This document shows positions 58,071 through 64,000 of a stretch of 64,000 nucleotides of DNA, piece by piece. The notes beneath the pieces are model-generated. The model was not told where the DNA came from, did not search any database, and saw only the letters and a list, made by a program, of their open reading frames with translations. Source of the DNA: Chthonomonas calidirosea (GTDB lineage: Bacteria > Armatimonadota > Fimbriimonadia > Fimbriimonadales > Fimbriimonadaceae); contig CAMCWC010000010.1 of the NCBI GenBank assembly GCA_945882415.1, positions 62,001 through 126,000 of the forward strand, given 5' to 3'. The translations under genes were made by a program, and so were the position numbers. Position 1 is the first letter of the stretch. Each line of letters opens with the position of its first letter.

Positions 58071-59068
58071 GCCGTTAGTGCTGCTTGAACGGATTCGTCA
58101 TCCACGTCTCGCACGAGTTTACAATCGCCAAGCCGAGTCAACAAGCTAAATGCAAGTTTTCCGCCTGTCGCCTTCTTATCTGAACGCATCGCCGCGATCA
58201 AAGGTTCAAAGTCCCGCAGCCCGTCCCAGTCAACTGGTAGTCCTGCCGATGCAAGATCAATCTTCACTTGCTCGGCCGTGCCAGCTTCAGTGATTCCCAA
58301 CAACTCGCCGAGCCGCGCTTCGGCAGCCATGCCGATGCTGATCGCCTCGCCATGGAGGAAAGTCTCATATCCCAGCACTTTTTCGATCGCGTGGCCGACC
58401 GTATGTCCAAAGTTGAGAGTGGCCCTCAGTCCGCTTGTTTCGAACTCGTCCTCTTCAACCACCCTCGCTTTGTGATCGAGGCAGTCGAAGATGATCTCAG
58501 TCAATGGAGCTTGCCCGGCTCGGAGTTTATTGAGTTCTGGGGCATCACCGATGAAGCCGTACTTCCAAACTTCCGCCATCCCGTTTGTAAGTTGCCTTGC
58601 CGGGAGTTGATCCAAGAACTCAGAGCAGATGAGAACCTGATCGGCCGGTTTAAATGCTCCGACGAGGTTTTTGCCCTGCGGCGTGTCAACTCCGACTTTT
58701 CCGCCGATACTAGAATCGACCATTGCGAGAAGTGTCGTCGGAACTTGGAGGAAGGTAACGCCGCGCAGAATCGTTGCCGCCACAAATCCGGCCAGATCGC
58801 CGACCACTCCGCCGCCCAACGCAACGATGATCGTGTTCCGATCAATTCCGAGACTCAAAATCTGCTCGACCACCTGGCTGTAGGAGTGCAGAGACTTGCT
58901 CGCTTCACCCGCCGGTACTACGATTCGGCGATGCGGACTTTCCCAAAGCTCCGTGACGATATCGTCTGTGACGATCACGGCTTTGCTCGGAAGTCGCTCC
59001 TGAAGTTCGGCAATCGGTAGAAAATCGATGTGGGTCACGTTCGAGTGAGTTCGGACCTGCATTGTCAT
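58067..59068 (-). CDS. aroB: 3-dehydroquinate synthase
   Basis: Second step of the shikimate pathway, NAD- and metal-dependent. 333 residues: VPAGEASKSLHSYSQVVE, IIVALGGGVVGDLAGFVAATILRGV, PTTLLAMVDSSIGGKVGVDTPQGKNLVGAF, zinc ligands Glu in NGMAEVWKYG, and the histidines of LNFGHTVGHAIE and FLHGEAISIGM. A little shorter than usual (about 350-360). Starts by ATGA overlap with aroK. Confidence 0.95.
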   Translation of the reverse strand: MTMQVRTHSNVTHIDFLPIAELQERLPSKAVIVTDDIVTELWESPHRRIVVPAGEASKSLHSYSQVVEQILSLGIDRNTIIVALGGGVVGDLAGFVAATILRGVTFLQVPTTLLAMVDSSIGGKVGVDTPQGKNLVGAFKPADQVLICSEFLDQLPARQLTNGMAEVWKYGFIGDAPELNKLRAGQAPLTEIIFDCLDHKARVVEEDEFETSGLRATLNFGHTVGHAIEKVLGYETFLHGEAISIGMAAEARLGELLGITEAGTAEQVKIDLASAGLPVDWDGLRDFEPLIAAMRSDKKATGGKLAFSLLTRLGDCKLVRDVDDESVQAALTA

Positions 59069-59583
59069 TCGGTGGTTCTCTCCTCAAAGGCCTGCTGAAC
59101 CGCTTCGGCGGTGAGGCCAAGATCGTTATGGTTGACTTCAACCGAGAAGTCTGCTTGGTCATAAAGCGGTTTTCGCACCGCAATCAGGTTTGATAGGCGC
59201 TGTTGCCAGTCGTCCGTCTCGAGCAAGGGGCGCTTCTTTTTGCTGACTTCGAGTCTTTCACAAAGCGTTTCGAAGCTTGCATCTAGGTAACAGGTTAGAC
59301 CGAGACGACGGAGTTCAACCCAATTCTCGGGCCGCGTGACGATTCCACCACCGGTTGCAATGACAAACTCTCCAGGTTCAAGCCCCGTTAGAACACTCGT
59401 CTCGTGGGCGCGAAAAGTCTCTTCTCCGTAGATCTGGAACACCTGACTCACCGTGCGTCCAAAGCGATTCTGGATGAGCAAGTCGGTGTCAATGAACTCT
59501 CGGTTTGTGGCCTCGGCAAGGGTGCGTCCGATGGATGACTTTCCGGCACCCATCATGCCCACTAAAATCCAAGCCTTTGACAT
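59065..59583 (-). CDS. aroK: Shikimate kinase
   Basis: 172 residues. Walker A GMMGAGKSSIGRTLAE, shikimate-binding IDTDLLIQNRFG, IATGGGIVTRPENWV (Gly-rich loop), and LID CYLDASFETLCERLEVSKKKRPLLE with the catalytic Arg/Lys region. Follows pilQ. No Shine-Dalgarno sequence precedes the ATG: instead a strong hairpin ends 4 nt before it. Confidence 0.95.
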   Translation of the reverse strand: MSKAWILVGMMGAGKSSIGRTLAEATNREFIDTDLLIQNRFGRTVSQVFQIYGEETFRAHETSVLTGLEPGEFVIATGGGIVTRPENWVELRRLGLTCYLDASFETLCERLEVSKKKRPLLETDDWQQRLSNLIAVRKPLYDQADFSVEVNHNDLGLTAEAVQQAFEERTTE

Positions 59584-59587
59584 GATA

Positions 59588-59620
59588 AAGGGCAGGATAC
59601 GCTAAACGTATCCCGCCCTT
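59588..59620 (-). terminator. Hairpin between pilQ and aroK
   Basis: AAGGGCAGGATACG (59588-59601) pairs with CGTATCCCGCCCTT (59607-59620): 13 of 14 pairs with a five-base loop. On the minus strand it is followed only by TTTAT, then the aroK ATG at 59583, 4 nt past the stem. It may be a weak terminator, an RNA-processing site or translational control. Confidence 0.65.
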
Positions 59621-59634
59621 CTTAGATTCCCAGG

Positions 59635-61341
59635 TTAGCGAGGTCCGCCGACCGAATCTTCGTCCTCAATAATCGTCGGGGTAACGAAGATGAGGGTTTC
59701 TGAGTTCGCTCGGTTGCGGCTCGTGTTTCGGAAGAACTGACCGATAACCGGCAGGTCTGCGAGAACAGGAACCTTCTGGATTGCAGTTCGATCTTCCTTA
59801 CCAACGAAGCCACCGAGAACGATGGTCTCGCCGTTTCGAACACGGGCAACGACCGTAACACCCTGGTTGGTAGTGTTAGGGACTCGCTGGGAGCCGTCCG
59901 GAGAAACCGATTCACCCTGGAAGCCACCAATCGATGGGTTCAAGAACATCGTGATCGTGTTATCGCCAACGTTAATTCGTGGCGCAACTGCGAGCGACGT
60001 TCCAACCGTGATCTGACTCTGGTTGAAGCCAGTTTGTGCACCGGCACCAGAGACGAACGTGGTGAACGGGCTGAAGACCGTCTGCGAGGTGAAGCTGAAC
60101 ACCGTTGCCGGCATGTTGTTCAGCGTTCGAACGATCGGTGCGTTCTCAAGTCGGCTGTTGCTGGTTGAGAGCGACGTTCGAAGTCGCATTGCGACGTTTC
60201 CAGTTTGGTAGTTCAAGTAAATCGGGCTGCTTGTTGGAGCAAAGCTGCCAGGTCTCTCACCGGCGAACACCGAACCACGCTGATACTGGAATTCGTAGCC
60301 TAGCGACTTGCTCAAGTTGTCAAGGATCGAGATGAACTCAACCTTAACCTGAACCTGCTTCGGAGCAACATCAAAGAGCGGGATGATTTCATCTCGCAGC
60401 TTGTTGATGGCTGCTTCGTCATCCGCTTCAACGATCAAGCTGTTGGTTGATGGGTCGTAGCTGATGAAGGTGATTCCTGTTGGAACCAAGCCCTGACCGC
60501 CGGTGAGCTGGATGTTGCCACCCTGACCGCCTCCACCGAAGCCGCCCTGACCACCACCGCCGCCACCAATACCGCCGCCGCCACCGCCACCGATGCCGCC
60601 GCCGCCACCACCGAAGCCGCCCTGACCGCCGCCGCCTCTACCGCCGCCACCGCCGCCTGGCGAGAACTGTCTCGCGGCGTCGCCTGGGAGCTGAATATCA
60701 GAAGCCGAATCCGAGTTGCTGGAAATCGGTCGGTTGTTAGGAAGCGAAGATCCGCCACCCTGAATGTCGAAAGCAGGAATGGCTTGCTGTCCGTAGACGT
60801 CAACGTTTGGACCACCAAAGATTCGTGTTACGTCATTCTGGCTGAGGCGAGTGAATCGCTTGAGGTTCTCCCAACCGCGCATCGGATCGGACTTGATGTC
60901 GTAAACGATTGCGTCAAAAGTTTCCTGAGCGGACGCATGCCGAATTTGGATAGCGCGATAAACGCTCGAAGCCTTCTTCGGGGCAACCGTAGGCTCGGCA
61001 GCCGCTTTGAATGGTTCTGGGCTAATGATATAAACCCCTAACTCATCTCGCATGAAGTAGGCGCCTGCCGCATCGCAGATGTACTTCACCGCATCTTCTG
61101 CGGTGACATCGTTGAGCTTGAGCGTGATTCTTGAATACGCCTTGGTCGTCGGCTTAACCAAGAACTGGATTCCAGTTCGTTGGAAAATCGTTCGGGTCGC
61201 CGCCATCATGTCGGCGTCCTTCAGATTAACGTCAAGACGTACGTCTGCTGGCTGCTGCGCGAAGGCAGAAGCGGAGATTGCAATCCCCATTGCAATCATG
61301 CAGTTCCGCACTGTTTTCAATCCTTGTCCTCGTAAGTTCAT
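59635..61341 (-). CDS. pilQ: Type IV pilus secretin PilQ-like
   Basis: Outer-membrane pore for the pilus. 568 residues, signal peptide to ASAFAQ. About 30-105: STN-like domain (LDVNLKDADMMAATRTIFQRTGIQF). About 125-215: N-domain (YRAIQIRHASAQETFDAIVYDI). About 225-290: an extreme Gly-rich tract, GGGGG with I, F, Q interspersed. From about 290: secretin core (SYDPSTNSLIVEADDEAAINKLRDEI; VQVKVEFISILDNLSKSLGYEFQ; VFSFTSQTVFSPFTTF) with VLADLPVIGQFFRNTSRNRANSETLIFVTPTIIED end. The Gly tract replaces a typical linker. Neighbouring gene 61380-62051 encodes an additional N-domain protein. Confidence 0.88.
   Translation of the reverse strand: MNLRGQGLKTVRNCMIAMGIAISASAFAQQPADVRLDVNLKDADMMAATRTIFQRTGIQFLVKPTTKAYSRITLKLNDVTAEDAVKYICDAAGAYFMRDELGVYIISPEPFKAAAEPTVAPKKASSVYRAIQIRHASAQETFDAIVYDIKSDPMRGWENLKRFTRLSQNDVTRIFGGPNVDVYGQQAIPAFDIQGGGSSLPNNRPISSNSDSASDIQLPGDAARQFSPGGGGGGRGGGGQGGFGGGGGGIGGGGGGGIGGGGGGQGGFGGGGQGGNIQLTGGQGLVPTGITFISYDPSTNSLIVEADDEAAINKLRDEIIPLFDVAPKQVQVKVEFISILDNLSKSLGYEFQYQRGSVFAGERPGSFAPTSSPIYLNYQTGNVAMRLRTSLSTSNSRLENAPIVRTLNNMPATVFSFTSQTVFSPFTTFVSGAGAQTGFNQSQITVGTSLAVAPRINVGDNTITMFLNPSIGGFQGESVSPDGSQRVPNTTNQGVTVVARVRNGETIVLGGFVGKEDRTAIQKVPVLADLPVIGQFFRNTSRNRANSETLIFVTPTIIEDEDSVGGPR
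60500..60660 (-). repeat. Gly-rich coding repeat in pilQ
   Basis: Low-complexity tract of CCG/CCA/ACC triplets on the plus strand, encoding runs of Gly with I, F, Q and R on the minus strand. Imprecise edges; a repeat of changing unit. Confidence 0.8.
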
Positions 61342-61379
61342 CCTGTGGTTCCTCTCAAATCTGTTGTAAGTTGACGCGC

Positions 61380-62051
61380 TTAGAAGCCTCGGCCGCCACC
61401 GCCGCCGCCGCCACCGAAGCCGCCACCGCCGCCGCCAAATCCACCGCCGCCGCCGCCGAAGCCGCCGCCGCCCTGACCGCCGCCGAAGCCACCGCCGCCC
61501 TGACCGCCGCCGAAGCCGCCGCCACCTTGACCGCCGCCACCGCCGCCGAACAGCGAACCGAGCGTGATTGTGGACTGCTCAACCAGCTGCGAGAAGTTAG
61601 TGCTTCCGCCCTGGGTGCCGATCAAGATCGCGATCAACTGTGGATCCGCATACTTGATCTGGATTCGTCGAATAACTCGGTTAGTAACCGGTGCTACGAC
61701 ATCATTTGGGTTCAAATTGGCCGGAGTCTGGTCAGCTTCTTTTCGAAGGACCTGATAGATTCCACTTTCAACTCGGTAAGTCGCATCGACCTGTCGAAGA
61801 AGCGCGTTGAGCGCAACTCCGAGGGTGACGTTCGTGAGGTTGGCCGTAACCGTTCCCTGTACCGTCGGGTCGATGGTGTAACCAGCAACGCCCGCAGACT
61901 TGAACAGGGCACGAAGCGCTTCCCGCACGTCCGATTGCTCGTATTGGACGGAAGCGACAATCTGCTCGTCCTTGTTGTCTTGAGCCAGACTAGTGGTGTA
62001 AAGACCTCCTAGTACGATCAGCCCCGCGAATGCTTTGAGTGTCAGTTTCAT
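61380..62051 (-). CDS. Short secretin-family protein (N-domain plus Gly-rich tail)
   Basis: 223 residues from ATG 62051 (AGGAG 11 nt upstream); signal peptide to SLAQ. About 30-105 STN-like (SVQYEQSDVREALRALFKSAGVAGYTIDPTVQGTVTANLTNVTLGVALNALL) then about 115-160 a secretin-N-like strand-helix (RVIRRIQIKYADPQLIAILIGTQGGSTNFS). The secretin pore domain is missing; residues 168-223 are almost only Gly with F and Q. A nearly identical opening block occurs in PilQ next door. Probably a periplasmic or outer-membrane accessory of the pilus, or a product of partial duplication of pilQ. Confidence 0.72.
   Translation of the reverse strand: MKLTLKAFAGLIVLGGLYTTSLAQDNKDEQIVASVQYEQSDVREALRALFKSAGVAGYTIDPTVQGTVTANLTNVTLGVALNALLRQVDATYRVESGIYQVLRKEADQTPANLNPNDVVAPVTNRVIRRIQIKYADPQLIAILIGTQGGSTNFSQLVEQSTITLGSLFGGGGGGQGGGGFGGGQGGGGFGGGQGGGGFGGGGGGFGGGGGGFGGGGGGGGRGF
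61383..61560 (-). repeat. Gly-rich tandem repeat at the 3' end of the short secretin gene
   Basis: On the minus strand, three copies of a 9-residue unit (QGGGGFGGG, 27 nt) followed by about three units of 7 residues (FGGGGGG, 21 nt), then RGF and stop. Confidence 0.85.
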
Positions 62052-62117
62052 TTTTCTGCTCCTAATTGTAAGCCTCTTCTTCTTTGATGCACAAGTTGAC
62101 GATTCGTTTTGCTGCAT

Positions 62118-62864
62118 TTAATCGTCACCTTGGTTGCGACCACCGCCGCCACCGCCGCCTCTAGGCGGGAATCCACCGGGTGCAAATCCTCCAGGTGGAA
62201 CGTTGCCGCCTCCTGGTCCCTGCCCCGGCCCACCTGCTGGTGGAGCGAAAACAGTTCCGGGTGGTGCGGTTTCTAGCCGGACAACAACAAGCTTGGGTTG
62301 AATGTTCTCTTTGGTTACCCGGCGGAACGTAGCCTTTTCTTCATCGATCGCCTGAACAATCCACTGGGTGCCAGGAATGCTCATTCCTGGGCGTATCAGC
62401 ATCGTGGTGCCATCTTCCATTTCAAGGAGTGCAATCACCGAAACGCCGACGACGATTCCAGAAAGCCGTCTGAATGGCGCTGGTTCAAAGCGAGCAACTG
62501 GAGGAATAACTTCCTGCTCTTCGTACTCAACCGCGAAACCAGAGCTGGCGAAGACTCGCTCCATTCCTTGCTCCGCCTCATAGGCAAGCTCGGAACCACG
62601 AAGTTTGAAGGCCGAGCCGTTCGCGTTGTGCTTCGGATACTTACCGGAAGTGACTGCCGCAAGCTTGGTGTATTCAGCCACATCAGCAGACTGCGTAACG
62701 GGCACACCAGCGTCGACGTTTGGCTCGAAATTGACTGGCTTCGGCGTTGCTGCAGGTGCTGCCGTAGTGGTCGTCGCGGCAGGTCCACCACCGCAGCCTA
62801 CAACGGCAAGGGCTAGAACAGAAAGTCCAAAGATTCCGATCTGGTTCATGTTCAGTAGTCTCAT
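62118..62864 (-). CDS. PilP-like type IV pilus lipoprotein
   Basis: 248 residues, lipobox region LALAVVGC. Middle: Ala/Thr/Pro-rich linker, helical segment, and about 130-195 a beta domain (LSGIVVGVSVIALLEMEDGTTMLIRPGMSIPGTQWIVQAIDEEKATFRRV) that matches the PilP strand pattern (VGVIxxxxxxxALVxxxDGxxxxVxxGxxxG). C-terminal Gly/Pro-rich tail. The start at 62864 overlaps the pilO stop by one base (TAATG); an ATG at 62849 is also possible. Position between pilO and pilQ supports the call. Confidence 0.75.
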   Translation of the reverse strand: MRLLNMNQIGIFGLSVLALAVVGCGGGPAATTTTAAPAATPKPVNFEPNVDAGVPVTQSADVAEYTKLAAVTSGKYPKHNANGSAFKLRGSELAYEAEQGMERVFASSGFAVEYEEQEVIPPVARFEPAPFRRLSGIVVGVSVIALLEMEDGTTMLIRPGMSIPGTQWIVQAIDEEKATFRRVTKENIQPKLVVVRLETAPPGTVFAPPAGGPGQGPGGGNVPPGGFAPGGFPPRGGGGGGGRNQGDD

Positions 62865-63685
62865 TATCGCCCTGCTCCTGCCGCACCTGGAGGAGGTCCA
62901 CCGGCACCGACGGCTCCTGGAGGCGGACCACCAGGTCCACCGAACGGAGTGACTCCTGGCGGAAGGCCAGGGATACCACCGGCTGCAGGTGCCGCGCCAG
63001 CGGCATCACCGATCGGCGGCGCAATCTTCTTACCTCGAATGAATCCAACAACCGAGAGGTTGTAGGTTCCAGTCAAAGTTGCTCCCGTACCCTCAAGCCG
63101 CAGACCATCGGCAATTGCCAAGTATCTCGGCATCTTCGAATACGCCTTGTAGTTCGCCTTGATCTGATCGTAGGTGCCGCGAACGGTGACCTGACCAAGA
63201 TCCAGGATCACTACCGGGAAGGCAAACGGCGGGTAGTTGTAGAAAGTTCGAAGAACTTCGTTCACCGGGGACGTAGTGTCTGGACCGGGAACATAAGGAC
63301 CCTGAACAACTACGACTCCACCAGCTCGAACCTGAGCGTTGATGGCTCGTTGAATGTCGTTCCGGTAACCCTGTGTGTCAGCGATCAACTGATACGGATT
63401 CACACCGATGTCAACGCCTCGCTCAGCTCGGCTAGTTGCCGGAGTTCGAAGCGCAACGATGGCTCGCCACTTCGCGGCTTCGGCTTCAACCATGCTTTTC
63501 GCCGTGTCAACTCGTCGCTGCGCTTGAGGACGCTGATCAATGACCGCTTGCAATTCTTCAGAAGTCGCGTTGAATCGACTTGCCTCCGTGTCATTTGGCG
63601 TCCACTGATGGAAGAAACCGTAGCTCGCAGCGATAAGCGCAATGGATACGCCGATCATATAGATAGGTAACGGGCTAAGTTTCAT
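62864..63685 (-). CDS. PilO-like type IV pilus inner-membrane protein
   Basis: 273 residues: one transmembrane helix (about 7-25, PIYMIGVSIALIAASYGFF), a coiled coil (about 38-75, EELQAVIDQRPQAQRRVDTAKSM), and a ferredoxin-like beta-alpha region (LDLGQVTVRGTYDQIKANYKAYSKMPRYLAIADGLRLEG) typical of PilO. C-terminal Pro/Gly/Ala-rich tail. TAATG overlap with pilN and pilP. Together the pilN-pilO-pilP set forms the periplasmic alignment complex. Confidence 0.82.
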   Translation of the reverse strand: MKLSPLPIYMIGVSIALIAASYGFFHQWTPNDTEASRFNATSEELQAVIDQRPQAQRRVDTAKSMVEAEAAKWRAIVALRTPATSRAERGVDIGVNPYQLIADTQGYRNDIQRAINAQVRAGGVVVVQGPYVPGPDTTSPVNEVLRTFYNYPPFAFPVVILDLGQVTVRGTYDQIKANYKAYSKMPRYLAIADGLRLEGTGATLTGTYNLSVVGFIRGKKIAPPIGDAAGAAPAAGGIPGLPPGVTPFGGPGGPPPGAVGAGGPPPGAAGAGR

Positions 63686-64000
63686 TAATCTACTTCCTGC
63701 GCTGCTCCGCCGCCGCCAGCTGGGCCAGATGTGGTTCCGCGACCAGGAATGCCGGCTGGAATTCCAGGAACGGCTGCTGCCGCTCCACCGCCGCCACCCT
63801 GCAAGGTTCCGCGAACATCGGGGACTTGAAGATTTGCCGAGATATTGATGACCATTCGAACCAGCGAGCTGTTTGGCCCTGCCGATCTAGCGGTAGTCGT
63901 CGTGTCGCCAAAACCACCAATACCGGTGGCTTCTCGAATGGCTCCTTGGCGCTCGTAGTATGCGAGTCGATCAATCTCGTTATCTGGAATCGGCTCAGCA
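63685..64000 (-). CDS. PilN-like type IV pilus protein (5' end outside window)
   Basis: Only the last 105 codons are visible, in frame to TAA at 63685-63687, which overlaps the pilO ATG. Seen: IDRLAYYERQGAIREATGIGGFGD, a strand block LVRMVINISANLQVPDVRGTL, and a Gly/Pro/Ala-rich end. The call rests on position (immediately before pilO) and a plausible PilN C-terminal pattern; sequence evidence is limited. Confidence 0.6.
   Translation of the reverse strand, partial: AEPIPDNEIDRLAYYERQGAIREATGIGGFGDTTTTARSAGPNSSLVRMVINISANLQVPDVRGTLQGGGGGAAAAVPGIPAGIPGRGTTSGPAGGGGAAQEVD

Noticed and set aside
60500-61560. CRISPR-like arrays in the repeat regions
   Set aside because: The repeats are in-frame Gly-rich coding tracts with no unique spacers, and no cas genes exist.
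61278-62012. Long plus-strand frame with Ala/Thr-rich repeats across the short secretin gene
   Set aside because: It is the antisense shadow of Gly codons (GGN becomes NCC); the minus-strand product has a signal peptide and family motifs.

Overview
The window reads as one continuous stretch of bacterial chromosome, GC-rich by eye (roughly high 50s percent), densely packed, with no insertion sequences, prophage, CRISPR array or rRNA operon. The gene mix suggests a diderm, pilus-bearing, slowly evolving environmental bacterium. Supporting signs are a secretin-type type IV pilus operon, TolC/RND efflux, ThyX instead of ThyA, MutL with the endonuclease motif plus MutS2, a type II ferredoxin-NADP reductase, many secreted or lipoprotein genes of unknown function and several Gfo/Idh/MocA oxidoreductases. 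I infer the phylum Armatimonadota, probably class Fimbriimonadia; this rests on gene content and protein style, not on a marker-gene tree.

Layout. 1-8.6 kb: a partial GH76 glycosidase, a secreted helical-repeat protein, a pyroglutamyl-peptidase-like protein, a GT2 glycosyltransferase, a cysteine desulfurase, HslU (no HslV nearby), a lysozyme-like secreted protein and PspA. 8.6-13.2 kb (mostly minus strand): GT4 and polysaccharide deacetylase, a small membrane protein, a VOC protein (plus strand), an oxidoreductase and ferredoxin-NADP reductase. 13.3-22.9 kb (plus): fRMsr-like GAF protein, thyX-tsaE-oxidoreductase-mutL, an orphan response regulator, a lipid kinase, a GYF/TM2 protein, a cyclophilin and two oligopeptide-type ABC permeases. 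22.9-30.5 kb (minus): an S41 protease with an inactivated S41 partner, a HEAT-repeat secreted protein, MTA phosphorylase, a BtuF-like lipoprotein and a predicted beta-barrel. tRNA-Trp lies at 30.6 kb. 30.7-34.1 kb: ECF sigma/anti-sigma, an unknown protein and a degenerate nucleotidyl cyclase. 34.2-42.5 kb: a cytochrome b/c fusion, two paralogous lipoproteins, cdd-mutS2, a secreted protein and a P1B-4 ATPase. 42.5-49.3 kb (minus): an AbrB-like regulator, TolC, membrane fusion protein and an unusual RND pump, in an operon that ends with the ATPase. 49.4-53.1 kb: rpmA/rplU, rpsR, KdsD/arginase, pdxT. 53.1-64 kb (minus): a secreted protein, then a long operon read right to left: pilN-pilO-pilP-like, a short secretin-family protein, pilQ, aroK, aroB, a small membrane protein, a PASTA pseudokinase, rpe, a small membrane protein and ribD.

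Recurring theme. Several multidomain proteins keep the fold and context of a known enzyme while losing its diagnostic catalytic or cofactor residues: the second S41 protein, the PASTA kinase, the class III cyclase and the cytochrome b (which loses one haem's ligand pair and the Qo-site glutamate). The RND pump carries an extra block of about four transmembrane helices. These, together with the pil-aro operon, are the most interesting parts of the window. I found no new defence or mobile system. Start codons were chosen by family alignment, signal peptides and ribosome-binding sites; several are TTG or GTG.
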